DNA of 64,000 nt from Pyrocephalus nanus (GCA_038380795.1 CM076270.1:20972001-21036000); one strand, 5' to 3'. Counted from the first letter of the stretch, positions 1 through 11,968 are shown. The notes: generated by a model from the sequence alone, not told the origin. A program made the numbers and translations.

Positions 1-3000
1 TGCCAAAGTTTATTTACCAAATCTCAGTGGAATTCTCAAGCAGCCACGTATATGCATACTGTGTTGTAGCACCGAGAAGCTCATAAATCACTCTTTGTCT
101 TCCTATGAAACACATGGAGGTCACGCTAAAGATCCTGTGTTACAGTAACACAGAGCTACTAGTGCCGTAGTCACTGCTTGCAATATATGTGTAATAAATT
201 TCTCTGAGATCTCAATTACCTCTCTACTCATCCTGTTGTGAAAATGGAGTTATTATCTCAGCAGGGAATATAGTGTCACATTGCTTACTTTGCACAGGTT
301 CCCCTCCACGTGACTAATCCTTCACTCATGGTTATAAAGGTGCAGGGATTGGTTGCTAAAAGCCCTGTGAAAACAGCAGGCAGAAACTGTAACTCCCAGG
401 TCACCCATAATCCAACAGAGATGTCACAGCAAGTAGGGCTAAAAGATGCTTGTCAGTTTTTTTAAGTATGTGTAAACAAGAATTCATTAAAAGATTAAGA
501 TGGTGAACAAACTTTTCACAAGACAGAGCTAAGAAGAGACAATGTTATTAGAATATTTCTATCTTGAAAAAGAGAAGGCAGAATCTTCAAATAATTTAGT
601 CTCTGTTTGCCTTAATTCCAGCAACACAGAGCAAGTGATTCTTTGGAATTCATCCCGACCTCCTCAGAATCTGTGCTCATATTTTCTCCTGCCTTCCGAA
701 ATCATATCAGAAATCTCACTTCCTTATTGTGGATGAGCATTTCTCTAGCAACTCATCTGTTTTTAAAGCAGAAGCAGCACCTCTCTGCTGGCAGCATCCC
801 TCCCCCTGCAATTGAAGTGCCTTCTCAACCTGAGCCTCAGATTGTGCAGTGATTATGTCATTTGCTGTCTTTGATGATGTGCATAAATCCCAGGTCTTTT
901 GCAACATAACACAATACTTTATGGGAAAGTCCTTTGGGTAAGGTAAATGGAAAGAGACCTTCATGTCTATAATCCCATTTTAAAAGTAATTCTATGGCAT
1001 GGGAGCCTGAAAATCCTTGTTTGATCTGAAATTAACAACCAAACAGTTTTAAGACATTTGAAATCCTCCCAAATGTGTTCTTCCATGATTCCAGTAATAT
1101 GAGTTACACTGCTGCATTTCAGAAACTACTTAATATTCTCAGTCATTTCTTGGTCAGACTGGTTCCCTAAATCCTACCACCTTGTGTCATTTAATTACTG
1201 AATTGTTAAAAATAAGTAGGACAAATGGGATCTCAGGAGTTCTCAACTGAGACCCCTGACCCAAAGAAGGATACCACTCCTGACAGGCATTTGCTAACTT
1301 TTCCTCAGGAAGTTCCACATCGTCCCAGTGAAGTGCTGTTCTAACATCACTGCTGTTGGGAGTGGAGGGTGGCTTTGGGAGGGCACAGGGCTCAGAGTGT
1401 GGCAGCAGAGTCAAGAGTGACCAGCAGTTTGGAAAACTGCCAGGAACCCTCTTGACTTCATAGCATTTCTGCTGCTTAGAGAAATTACATAAAAGACATT
1501 GCAATGTTTGTTTTTATTGTTATTCTTTCTGGTATGTAAAGAACATCATGTTGTACCAATTAAAAGTATTTTAACATTTTTTTGCCTGGCCTCAGGGAAT
1601 ATATAGATACTTTTGTATAGTAAAATGTATATTTCTGCATAATATAAATGACTTGATTATCTATATTCATCTATGTGTTCCATATTTATCTATAAAACTT
1701 AGGCTAAGACACTGCTACAACTTGTGTTTCAACATAATTTTACACTTTTGCCATAATAGCATATAAACAAGAAACTGAACTCATTCAGCAGAGAGTTAAA
1801 ATTGAAGTTGAGCAGCTATATTTTTTTTCTCCCTGGGAAAAGTTGTGGTCATTTCAGACAGTAACAAAAAGTTCAGCCTTCTCAACAAATTTTGTGATTT
1901 TTTTTTCTTTTTTGCAGAAATATTCAGTCAAAACATTTTGGCTGCAACAAAAGGGGTTAACAACTGTTAATGCCTTTCAAGTGCAAAGATTTACATCATG
2001 ATCATTTCTCACCATGTGAATTTCTTGTCTTTGAAAAGTATCTTAATTTCGGATTGAATACAATGGTTCAGCACTATAATTACCCCCTCCTTTCGTTCTC
2101 TTATGGAAATAAAATTCATAATTCTTCCTGTCATTTTTACATATTATACTCATGTCACCAGGAGTTTTAAAGTTTCTTTTTTTTAAGGTAGTTACTGGTG
2201 GCATAATAAAAGAGAGAAAATTAATTTCCTGTAGTTTGAATCAAAGTGCCCCAGTGTCTCAAGATGCGACGTTATAGTAAAACCGTAAAGTTAATGGAAT
2301 ATTAAAATCTGTCAGTTGAGCTTCACAGGGAAAAACAGTTCATCATCTGAAGATTGAGAATGTGCTGGTAAAAGGGGCTATGTAATTCACCAATTAACTG
2401 CTCAAAATTAAAACAAGAGAGGACCTGTCCTTTCTGTTTACAGAAACGAGAGCTGTATTGCAACAATTAAAACCCCCTTCTAATTTTTAGGTAAATAACA
2501 ATTACTGATTCCTTTTAAATATCATATGGCAATAACAGTGCTCCAAACACAAACAGTTTTTCTGTGCCTTTGCTGGAGTGATTAAAATGTTGAAGGCATC
2601 CCAGCAAGTCCCTGAGCTCCTTGACAGCTGTCATTGCTATTGAACACAACTATAACAGCCAGAGAGAGCCTTATTGGTAAACTGTTCTGCGTTGCCACAA
2701 AGGCAATCTCACCATTTCACACAGGCATCTGCTGCCATATTCTGGAGCTTTATTCCTTCCCTCTCAGACAGAGCCGGTGATTCGGTGCCATGTGCAATTT
2801 CTCCCTCTTTATCAATACCATTTGGTGAGGCTTGTGCCACCAGAGCTCAGAAGGTTTTGTTTCCAGGAAAATGAGCAAGGAAAATACATTTTTGTCGAGT
2901 ATAATGGTGTCTTTCTGCTCTAGTCATGTGCAACAATGGAGCCGAGGGCTTTTCAATGGGGAGTGGTGTGACTTCAGTGTTTAAATATAAATGCACAGAG

Positions 3001-3035
3001 TTTTTATGAGAAGTGCTGTTTTCTTCCAATTTACA

Positions 3036-3037
<2 letters not shown>
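1..3037. other. Non-coding AT-rich block, no gene seen
   Basis: AT-rich DNA with many short T and A runs and frequent TAAT/ATTA cores. Open frames here (for example 542-736, and 1187-1504 on the minus strand) are about 60-105 codons long, overlap one another on opposite strands, and show no domain, signal peptide or family signature that I recognise. The only distinct structure I see is a perfect 9-base inverted repeat at 135-153, listed separately. It could be intergenic or intronic; the sequence does not decide between them. Confidence 0.6.
135..153. repeat. Perfect short palindrome, 9-base arms
   Basis: Two perfect 9-base arms (CTGTGTTAC and GTAACACAG) flank a single A at position 144. 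Such a near-gapless palindrome could be a binding site for a dimeric transcription factor, or chance. It is too short to be a microRNA precursor. Seen directly; function unknown. Confidence 0.6.

Positions 3038-3068
<31 letters not shown>
3038..3068. repeat. Poly-T homopolymer, 31 bases
   Basis: An uninterrupted run of 31 T. Read on the minus strand it is a poly-A run, but the sequence on its other side shows no polyadenylation signal close to it and no recognisable retrocopy. I therefore call it a simple homopolymer rather than a retroposon tail. Frames crossing it encode phenylalanine or lysine runs and should be ignored. Confidence 0.95.
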
Positions 3069-3071
<3 letters not shown>

Positions 3072-5178
3072 GTAGGAAGAGGAGAAAGCTTCACCACAAT
3101 GAGCTGCAGCTTCAATAAAGACAGATCAGACTGCCCCATATCTGGTCGAGCAGAGCCGCACAGCCACGGCCCTGGCAGTGCCAGAGCCCCCTGCCAAAGG
3201 CAGCCCCTCTCCTGCCTCCTCGAGCTGTGCTGCCCCTCACACCCCTGCACCCTGACAGCTTTCATCCCCACAGACACCCCCAGGCAGAGGAAAGCACATG
3301 TTCTCTGCTTTCTGTGTTTTACTGACAGCATTCTGAGGCACGGTGAAATAAGATTACCTGCTCAAGATGCCCCAGACAGCCTATGACAGGGCTGGGAGCT
3401 GAATCTCAGCTTCCCAAATCCTGGCCTCTCTGCTGGCCTGCCCCAGCATCTCACCTGTGCCCCAGGCAGGAAAAACGCTGGGAATCCCCCAGTGGTGGGT
3501 AATGCTGTCCTACATAATGTACCCAGCTCTGCCACCTTCTGCAGGTGCCCACATCCCTGGCAAGCACATCCCCAGTATGCAGCAGCTCCCTAGACTGTTC
3601 CAGCACTTATCCTAGGTACATTTAACTCCTCTTCCTCCTTTCCCCACACCTCCTCCACTTTTAGAGAACAGTGTAACTGCAGGGATGTACCCACAGAAGG
3701 TACCTTCAGGTATCAGGAGGGACACAGTGTCCCAGGGAGCAGAGGCAGGGAGGCAGGAACCTGGGATTAAGCTGCACTGAATATTTTGGCCAGGAAAGAA
3801 GTGGTGGAGCTCAGATGTGCCACAAACCTTTGGATGTTTGTGCTGTATGCTTCTGGAATGATAACCAGATTGGTAGGGTACAGGTTTCATCTGCTAACTA
3901 CTTCTTGGCCTCCCCCACTTAGTGGAAAATGGGAAATCAGGAAAGAGTGATGTGAATCATGAAGACAAGGACTACTGCAATATCTAAAATACTTCAAGGT
4001 ATACATCTTTGGGTGCTGAAAGCAGTTAAGAGAAACCTGTATTTATAAAGTTCTAATAACACAAAAAGAAACCTTAAGAACAGCATGATTTGAATAGATC
4101 TAAAATTAATTTTTATTCTCTCAGTCCAGATAATGCAATCCTTTAAATCTCTTTGTATACAGCAATAAGCAATTCTCTTTTCTGAAGAAGTCACTTCCTG
4201 AACAAATTTTTTAAGTTAGAGAATTGTGATGTCTTTCCCATGTTCTGCACCTTTAAATCTGTCAGTCTACTACTATCCATTTTAGATTTATTGTGTTCAC
4301 TGATGTGTGCAGACACACACATTGTGTCATGGACACTGCAGCACATTCTTTTCTGTTTACTGTTTTTAAATATAAGATAAAAGTTATTCAGACCACAACT
4401 ACCTATTTATTGTTCATGGAAATATAGAAAGCTTTTTCCAGCACTGAAATGTGTTCGTGCTTAAGGTGCTGTGTGAGAGCTGCTCAGCAGCACAAAGAAG
4501 GAAAACCGGAACTAGAGCTGGTTAGAAAATACATTTTATGTCCTGCAAAACAGCCCATGATTTTTTCTCTTTTGTTTTCGTTGCCGTTCTGAGTCAGAGC
4601 AAAAAGCTATATTTCTAAATGTTTTCACGTGGTCCAATTCTACAGGAGGGAAATTATTTTTTTGTTTTATATATCAGTTCTCTTCACTTTTATGTAAAAC
4701 ACTCATTTGAAACCAAAAGCATTTTCTAGCTACACATTTGCACTTCAGAAATAACAAAAACTGGTACACTTGGATCCCCGCTCCATTTTTCTCTGTCCCA
4801 TCCCCATTTTGTGAAGAAGAGCCATTTTGTCCAAGTCCTGTTTTCTGCATAGGATCTGTTTTTCCAAAAGAGGAAAAAAAAAATACCAGATTCAAGTAAA
4901 CAGAAGAGTCTCTGAGCAGTTAAAACTGCCTATCCCCACAGTTAAAATGCAAGCCCAGGGCCCTAACATTCACTCTTCCCTAACTGCCAAGCATGACCAG
5001 TAACTTCTTACAACCTGCAAGAGGTATCTCAGTGTTTTCTCGTGCTCCCGAGAGATTGCCTAAGCCCTGCTTTCAGATCTGTTCATTTCACTGTTATAGA
5101 GTGTCATCTTAAATTTCAGACCATCTCAAAAAGCTCTAGGAAATGCAACACCATTGCAAAGAACCAGCCCCACAGTGG

Positions 5179-5182
<4 letters not shown>
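3069..5182. other. Non-coding block, GC-richer at its start
   Basis: The first 550 bases are GC-richer (CCCC and CAGCC words) but have few CpG, so they are not a CpG island. The rest is AT-rich. A SINE relic lies at 3322-3445. Open frames at 2991-3386 (plus) and 2981-3331 (minus) are mirror readings through the poly-T run. I see no exon. Confidence 0.55.
3322..3445 (-). repeat. MIR-like ancient SINE relic
   Basis: On the plus strand the text runs TTCTGAGGCACGG, then TACCTGCTCAAGATG, then ACAGGGCTGGGAGCTGAAT, then TCCTGGCCTCT. This follows, in order and spacing, the reverse complement of MIR/CORE-SINE type elements as I remember them: 'tgaggcacagag', 'cttgcccaaggtc', 'cagagctgggaattgaac', 'tcctg..cc'. 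The element would therefore be on the minus strand. The copy is diverged and has no visible target-site duplication, as expected for an old amniote SINE. The exact family cannot be fixed by eye. Confidence 0.6.

Positions 5183-5210
<28 letters not shown>
5183..5210. repeat. Poly-A homopolymer, 28 bases
   Basis: An uninterrupted run of 28 A. The preceding 150 bases contain no AATAAA and no recognisable transcript sequence, so a processed-pseudogene tail is not supported. Confidence 0.95.
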
Positions 5211-5211
<1 letters not shown>

Positions 5212-5756
5212 TGAACAGAACTACTGTTGCATTAAAATAAATGGCTAGCAAGTGGTCTAAATAAAGCATTGCTATCTGATGCCTGAAAACAGATTTGACT
5301 GAAAAGGTATGCTTTCAGACTAAGAAAGCAGAAAAAACTAATTAGACAAGAAGCAACCGTGAACAAACATGTTAGCAGAATCAATAACTGGAACTGATCA
5401 GCTATTTCTTTAATTGTGCCAGCTGGGCTCTAGCGATGTGCTTAGAGGAGCATAATTACCCGTTTCGGTTGTACAGCAGAGTTCTTTTTCTTTTCCTATC
5501 CTTTTATTCACCCTCCTTTTTTTTTTCCTTTTACGTTAGGAGCTGGTCATATGCCATTAGAGAAAGAAAAACAGCGTTGAGAAATTAGTGGAAAATGGGC
5601 CATCCTCATACAGAAGACAATATTATATGAATAATTAGAAGGAGTCCTAAACAGTTGTACCAAATGCAACCTAATAAGAAAGTGAGTCATCAAGAAAACG
5701 TAACTTATTTCTTAATGTGAAAGGACACTTTGTGAGCTGTGTGCAAAGCAGCATTG

Positions 5757-5782
5757 TAAAATAAAATAAAATAAAATAAAAT
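5757..5782. repeat. (TAAAA)n microsatellite
   Basis: Five perfect TAAAA units plus one further T. It is a simple sequence repeat with no other signal attached. Confidence 0.95.
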
Positions 5783-5989
5783 GGAATAGGGACCGTTCTC
5801 TTCCTATTTTGACATGCGTACCAGGGATTGTTCTAATTTGTAAGGCTGTGACTGATCCAGGCACAGAGTTCTGCTACTAAAGCACTGAAGTCCACGCTGT
5901 ACAGCTGCCTGCTACTATTAGAAAAAAAACCAGGACAGACATAAAATAAAGCGCAGAAAGGACAGGGAAAACATAGAGGAAAGAGAGAA

Positions 5990-6270
5990 GGGGCTCACTG
6001 ATTAATTACCAAGCCAAAAAAACCAACCCACCCTTCCTTGACTGATGTTTACCCATCTTTAATTGACAGCAAAAGAAAGGATTTAATAACTTCAAGGCTC
6101 TTATGGGCAGCTCCATGGAAAATCCATAGCGGTGCAGAGCAAGCTTGGCTTTTTTGATCTATAGCAATGGCTAAATGGGTCTCCATTAGAGCGATGGCTA
6201 CCCCGAAAAGTGAAAATTAAAAAGTGAAATATACATTTAATCAGCAACAGGCTAATATATCAAAAGAGTC
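5990..6270. promoter_or_regulatory. Candidate enhancer-like patch (TALE/homeodomain/forkhead motifs)
   Basis: Within 280 bases there is ATTAATTA at 6001-6008, a forkhead-type TGTTTAC at 6046-6052, and TTTAATTGACAG at 6058-6069, which joins a homeodomain core to a MEIS/TGIF-type TGACAG. Further TAAT/ATTA cores follow near 6080, 6187 and 6216. No simple repeat or frame of note disturbs the stretch. The motif identities come from established binding consensuses; enhancer function is inference from clustering only. AT-rich DNA gives TAAT cores by chance, so confidence is low. Confidence 0.3.
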
Positions 6271-6285
6271 AGCCTATCCCAACAA

Positions 6286-6322
6286 GGGGCCTGATCCAAA
6301 ACACATTGACGTGAGTAGAAAA
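6286..6322. repeat. Fragment of ancient palindromic amniote repeat (tentative)
   Basis: GGGGCCTGATCCAAAACACA followed by TTGACGTGAGTAG resembles the old sauropsid repeat text I remember as 'gggcctgatccaaagcccattgaagtcaatgg'. About two thirds of the positions agree over 35 bases. The family is palindromic, so strand is not assigned. Confidence 0.4.
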
Positions 6323-8369
6323 ATTATTCATGCCCCCACAAAAGCTTGAGCTCGGAAACTTGTCCAAAGCTGATCTAAACCTTTTATACAGCTGAAAGCC
6401 TCAGAAAACCAAGACCGGTCCTATTTTCTGGTTTCATGCAGGTCACCTCCCTGTCACAGGAGCAGTCCTAATTGGTGACATGACCTGGAGAAGCCCAGAG
6501 CTGTGCCAGGGGGGAACGGGTAGCTCAGCTGCCCCCACTGCTGGCAGGGCTCCAGCACCAGCCACCTCTGCCCCCTTTGAACACCAACCACATCTGCTTT
6601 CTGATGCCCTCCTGAACCTCTAAATTGCCCACCTAAAAAGAAAGGCTCTTTTGGAATGAAGTAGGAAGCTGAATGGAGATAGACGCAAGTAGAAAAGGAG
6701 TGAGATTCTTTGAGATTGAGATGTAAGAAACCCAGCAGCAGCCTTTACCCACGACATTCATAGGCCAGAAAACAACTCAGGACTATTTTCTCAGCAAAAC
6801 CATGGAAGGATGCTGCTCACAGGGGACCCTGCAGCTGGAGTCCATCTTCAAAAGCAAGCAGAATGCATTCAAGAGCCAGCAGTCCAGGCTGGTTTGTGTA
6901 TGCCACGGAGGCTTGCGTAGGTTGGTATTCTATTTGAGACAGTATTTCTATGCTTAATTTCACTTCTCTAGCTGAAGTGATTTAGCTTTATTGTGTGGTG
7001 CATACGTCTCTTGATATGAAAGAGAAACTTTTGTAAGGCAATATTCAAAGGGGTCTGCATTTTTGTGGGCAGTTACTTCTGGCAGACGTCAGTTCTTTAC
7101 AGAGAGGAGCAGCAGCAGGATTTACAGCTAATTAGGGAAATTATAAACCAAAAAGGTATTCTCTAACAATAAAAGGTTCCTCAATCAGAATCAGTCAATC
7201 ATCCTGACTAGAAAAATAATGTAAGATTACTTGGAGAGAGAATAAAAATGCATTACATGGGGTTAAGCTGCAACAATGTTCCTGTTACCTTTTAACGTAA
7301 GTGTCTGTATAGGCACTTAGCACTGTATCATACACATAGAATATTGTAACAGAAGATCTCAGTTTCATCTTTCAGCCTTTCAAAAAGTATCTAAGTTCCT
7401 GATCATTTAAATCTTTGCTGATTATTCATCACTACCACATTTTCAGAAAGGAGATGCTAAATTAGCTACTTACTATGGATGATATTCACTATGCTGTTGA
7501 GTGCAGTCACAGAGGAAGTCTCACAGAAGCAGTGGATGATAATGCTTTCTGTGCTCATCCTAGGTATGATGAGCTCCATTTCAGCACCAAACAGCCTGGC
7601 ACAAAAGATGTTCACAGGGCCAGGGCGAGGAAGGATGAAAGTATCAGTCTTTACCAACAGCTACCAGCCCTAATGCAGGCCCAAACAGAGCAATGTTTGA
7701 AGGGCTTAATCTTCAAACACCCTGATTATGCCAAAACAAACTCAAAAGGGAGAAATCTGCCCCAAATTAAGTCGAAGCACTGATTAGATTTTATTAGAAC
7801 CCATTTTTTACATTGACAACGCTCCTAGTTTGGTCCTCCCTCCCTGGGCCCAGTTAAGGCTCATTTCCACAAATATTTTAAGAGATGACGAGACAGAAGA
7901 GCTCTGCCCAGGATGCTGTAGCTCCAGGAATGCTTGCATTGATAGCCCACACCCGTGCCCTGGTGAGATGTCCCAGGCAAAAGAGGCCTTTTACAAGCTC
8001 AGAGCAGCCTGGAGGAGGATGCTTGGGGAAAAGGAGGATAAAGGTAAAGGGTTTCTCACTCCTCCCTTTCAGCAGAGACTCCCCTTCACTCCTGTCCAGT
8101 GGAAGGTGGCCTTCACAGGAAGAGATGAGATGTCCTAAAGGCTCAGCCAGAAAAGGAGTCCCTGGGAAGCCTCTCAGGAGGCAGCAGGCAGGCAGAACAC
8201 TGGCCCCTGCTCAGGAGAGCAGGCTGGCTAGCTGCTGCCACCACACTGCTGGTGAAAATCAAAGCTAAAGGCAATGGATTCTCACTTTATCTTCATACAA
8301 GTCAAAAATTCCTCCTTGTTGTTTGTATTGCTGTTGTCCTCAGAGGCTCCAGCTGGAGTTGGGTCGTGT

Positions 8370-8378
8370 CCCCCCCCC
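8370..8378. repeat. C9 homopolymer
   Basis: Nine consecutive C. Its complement is a G9 run. It is short and slippage-prone and has no known role here. Confidence 0.95.
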
Positions 8379-8789
8379 GTGCCAGGCACTGCTCAAGCAT
8401 CTGGTTACAGAACCCCCTCCCTGAGGGTTTGCAGCCTAACGGGACTAGACAGACCAAATTAACATCGGTCTTGCTTTTCCAAGCAGGAAGCCGTTACATA
8501 GAGGGATTTCAGTAGGAGCTGGGAAATGTTTCTGAAGTACGGCTTTCAAGCTTTCTGGGTCTCAGAAGCAGAATAAAACTCTACCTTCTCCTCCTATAAA
8601 AATACAGCCTGACTTTGGAGTGACTTCAGAGCCTGAGATACAAAGGCAGCATTTGGCCTCATCCAGAGCATGAAACCCAGCCCCGGTCACACAGTCTGCT
8701 GTAACAACCTGACAGGCTTTTACATCTCTAAATGCCAAGGTGAGCATTTACTGTGAAAGGGAAAATGTTTTAAAAACCCAAACTGCTCC

Positions 8790-8980
8790 GAGAACTGTTA
8801 AGCAAAGCTGTCATCGGTAAATTATTCCTTTCTGCTGTTATATTTTTTTTCCCCTCCTGTAGTATGATCGGAGAGCTAAGTGCAGCAGTCAATACGTAGT
8901 AATCAGGCTAATGATTGTCTAATAGCTAAATTAGAAGAGTGACTCTTAATCATGCAATTGATGCCAGTAGTCTAGCACTG
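8790..8980. promoter_or_regulatory. Candidate conserved regulatory patch
   Basis: It contains CTGTCA at 8808-8813 (complement of the TALE motif TGACAG), then GTAATC, CTAATGATTG, CTAATAGCTAAATTAG, CTTAATCATG and CAATTGATG in quick succession between 8897 and 8963. The dense run of different homeodomain-type cores, plus several CpGs in otherwise CpG-poor DNA, is the texture of vertebrate developmental non-coding elements. No conservation could be tested. Confidence 0.3.
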
Positions 8981-9559
8981 AAATCCAGACATGAAGCAAA
9001 AGTCTTTGATTACACTTCACTTTTTTTTAAGACCTAATTAACTTTTATAAGACTTCTTGATTTGTAAAATACCTTAAGCAAACAGTGTAACATAAAAACT
9101 CTACAGAAAGTGGCAAATGTGTTTCAGTGACATATCACTTGCTAGGTCTACAAAGATGGTAGACCTTCATACAAGACTATTAAAATTAAGGAGCCCAGAA
9201 ACATATATAATGTTGCAAATCTTTTGATATTTGTATTAATTTTCTATAAACCTAACCTCCCTAATAAATGTAATTTCAATGGTCTTGCAGAAATACAATC
9301 CATTAAGCACTATGTAATCTACTCCTGAACCATCTTACAATGAACCATAAGTGAATTTGCCCAGTTGAAGCTCAGAAAAAAAGGTAAAGAGAAAATGGAA
9401 AAAAAATAGTATAATATAGACAATATAAAACACGAACAAAAAAGATAAATGAGCCTGTGCAATCTCCCTTCTGTGCACTAATATATTTGATTAGTCATGT
9501 ACTGGTTCTATCATTCATATTAGAAAGAGCTTCCATTAAATTAGAGTGATTTCAAACCC

Positions 9560-9590
9560 TTCATTAGAAATCTGCAATTCTTCTAATGAA
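9560..9590. repeat. Inverted repeat, 10-base arms, 11-base loop
   Basis: TTCATTAGAA at 9560-9569 is matched by its exact reverse complement TTCTAATGAA at 9581-9590. It could fold as a small hairpin. It is too short for a microRNA precursor and lacks the GC-stem/T-run layout of a terminator, which would not be expected in this genome anyway. Confidence 0.6.
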
Positions 9591-9716
9591 ATAGGAATAG
9601 AGATCCTAATTTTAAAAAACAAAACCTCACAATCTACTTTGCTGAAATTACTGATGATGGAGCGGGGGAACTGTTTGGCCTCAAATGACATTATAGGTCC
9701 TATTGCCACACCTCCT

Positions 9717-9909
9717 GCCCCCAAACTAAACAAAACAGAACCAAAAAACAAAACAGCATTAGCAAAAGCAACCAACCAACCAGAACCAAACCCCAACCAA
9801 CCCCAAAACAAACAAACACCAAAAAAAACCCCAAACCAAATCAAACAAACAAACAAAAAAAACCCACCAAACACACAAAAAAAACCCCAACAACAACAAA
9901 AAACCCTAT
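9717..9909. repeat. A/C-only low-complexity tract
   Basis: Roughly 190 bases consist almost entirely of A and C (words such as AACCAACC, AAACAAACAAAC, CCCCAAACC and CAACAACAAC), with very few G or T, most of them in the first third. The opposite strand is accordingly G/T only. It is not a clean tandem repeat, because units of 4, 8 and 9 bases are mixed. The 191-codon minus-strand frame 9536-10111 and the plus frame 9546-9911 exist because this base set contains few stop codons, and they should not be read as genes. Confidence 0.9.
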
Positions 9910-11931
9910 AAGCATCCACCAGAGAATCACTTCCAGTCTGGATGATCTTGCAGACTTCCTGCCAGAAAAGCATCTCAGAAGCCAGGAGGAGTTTACCATA
10001 GTAAAGAAGAAATAAGTTATAAAGCCTACAGCTAATGCTCACTGAAATCAGTGGGCAACCTTTTGGACAAATGTAGGAAAAATGAGTGCAATTAATGCAA
10101 CCAGAGACCACTCTTCTTACTTAGAAAAATATTTCTGTTGGCTTCAAGCAAACCAAGTGCATGGCTACAGCAAGCAGGGTTTGGCCCATCACTGCTGGAG
10201 AGACTCAGGGAACACCATGTCAGCTAAGAAAACTGCTTCAAGGGAAGGGGCAGAGAAGAGATTTAACATGCTTTTTCCCTGCCTGTACACTGAGCTCGCT
10301 GAAGTTTTGACACTCTCTTCAATCACATCCAGTACGCTTTCCATCTTGGGGAGGCTGCAATGCACCCTCTCATTTTAAAGGAACTTTAGATCATTCTCCG
10401 TCTGCCTAGGTAATGAAAACAAGATCCTCAGGTACTACAGCCTTCCAGAAATCAGATAATGAACTGGAATCATATGTTTCATGGATTAGTTTCTCTGAAT
10501 CAATTTATATTGGGTATTTTGTTGGAAAACTGACCCAGATTCCATACATTTTTTTAATTACTGGAAAATCACTTCAGCCAATTCTCCCATTACAGATGAC
10601 ATATTTCATCGTTGTTCAATATTAAATCATAAAGGGAAGAAAAATTAATGGTGAGGCGTAGGAGTTAGCGTTTCACTTCCCTGCACTGACTGCAGATTTT
10701 TATATGTGATTAGTCTGATGGGTCACTGAATTACCTTCAGATTACCAGGTCCCCGATTCAAAAGCATTTCTTCTATTATTATTACTTAAAAATTCAGTCT
10801 CCTGTTTTTCTAACAAAGGTGCAAGTCAAAATAGAGTTTTATAATATGTTATAATATGTTTTCCCTGGCCCCCTGCCTGCAGTTGTTTGGATAGCTGGCA
10901 GAGCATGGTATCTGACAGTACAGGAACAGTGTGGATAGTTTGCCATTCCTATGGGGATCTCTCTTTGGCAATAAATTTGGACTGGATGTCTGTTAGTAGA
11001 ATGTGTCAGAACTGTGCCAAAAGCACTTTTGGACATATAATAATAATAAATGAGTGTTGCACTGCATTAGTAGAGGAATTCTAATACTAGTTGTCCATCA
11101 TTTCACAGTAAGTTCTTTACCACGTTAGTGAATTTATGCCTCATAATAAATTAACCGTATCAAGTACTTCATCCCGCGGGTTCAGTAAAGCAAACATACA
11201 TAAGTCTGGGTAACTTCCATGCCAACAGAACAGTGCCCACATCCCTGCACATTCCTTCAGCACACAAACAAACACAAGCCTCAAAGCCAAATCCATGGCT
11301 GGAGCAGGAGGGCACATTAGAGCACGACCTGCAGAGCTGGGTGCGCTCTCACCCACCCTCAGCGAGCCTGGGGTTCTGCAGAAATCCTCAATTGATGGCC
11401 TGTATAAAAGTTCGTTCCACATTCCACTCTACTGAGTCTGTAACAGCCAATCTAAAAGGGCTTATCTTTATATAGTTTTCCACTCTGATGCAGAAATGTA
11501 GACAATAAATCTCGGTAGGAAAAATATGACTTAATTGCCATGAGAGTCATGCCAATCCTTTATGGTATAGCAGTCAGTGTTTATAAAATATCCACCTATT
11601 CAAAGCAAACAAACACATAAGAATGTTGTGTATTTATTGAAAAACCTAATAAATATAAAGTAGGTAAATACCCAAAATGATTTTGGCATCTACAGGTTCT
11701 GAGAGCATTTGTGAAAACAGATGTGTACGTGTGATAGGCATCTGAAGATGCTGAGGTTTGGCACACATGATGGTACCACCAAATGATCACTGCACACAAG
11801 GAGCCACACATGGCAGCCCAAACTATCTTACACTCATAGAAAATTTACATCATAATCTACAGGTGGAAGACTCAGAAAGGACTGGAAGTCACCAAAATCC
11901 AAACTTTGCAAAGGAATATAAACTTTAGTTT

Positions 11932-11937
<6 letters not shown>
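9910..11937. other. Non-coding AT-rich block, little structure
   Basis: No exon recognised. It includes a small imperfect palindrome around GCTCACTGAAATCAGTGGGC (10037-10056), which may be a scrap of the ancient palindromic repeat seen elsewhere, and a 10-base tandem duplication at 10839-10862. The 98-codon frame at 10082-10378 has no recognisable domain. Confidence 0.55.
10839..10862. repeat. Tandem duplication TTATAATATG x2
   Basis: Two perfect copies of a 10-base unit followed by TT. Short local duplication. Confidence 0.85.

Positions 11938-11965
<28 letters not shown>
11938..11965. repeat. Poly-T homopolymer, 28 bases
   Basis: An uninterrupted run of 28 T. No recognisable retrocopy lies beside it on the minus strand. 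Confidence 0.95.

Positions 11966-11968
<3 letters not shown>

Larger units (their letters stand above)
5211..9716. other. Non-coding block with motif-rich patches
   Basis: No coding exon recognised. It contains a pentanucleotide repeat at 5757-5782, motif-rich patches at 5990-6270 and 8790-8980, and a C9 run at 8370-8378. The frame pair at 7466-7657 (minus) and 7475-7783 (plus) overlaps on opposite strands and matches no family I know. The stretch 5370-5500 (GATCAGC, TTTAATTG and CATAATTA words) also has the texture of conserved non-coding DNA, but I have no alignment to show it. Confidence 0.5.

Noticed and set aside
3038..5210. Poly-T and poly-A runs as tails of processed pseudogenes
   Set aside because: No polyadenylation signal close to the tails and no recognisable transcript sequence next to either run.
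7466..7783. Possible cryptic exon on the minus strand ending at a GTAAGT donor (7473-7468)
   Set aside because: The donor hexamer is good, but no polypyrimidine tract and acceptor lie at the other end, the peptide resembles no protein I know, and the plus strand is equally open.
9536..10111. 191-codon minus-strand open frame, Phe/Gly/Trp/Val-rich
   Set aside because: Its middle third is the G/T-only complement of the A/C tract, which has few stop codons; the composition mimics membrane segments, but no family matches.
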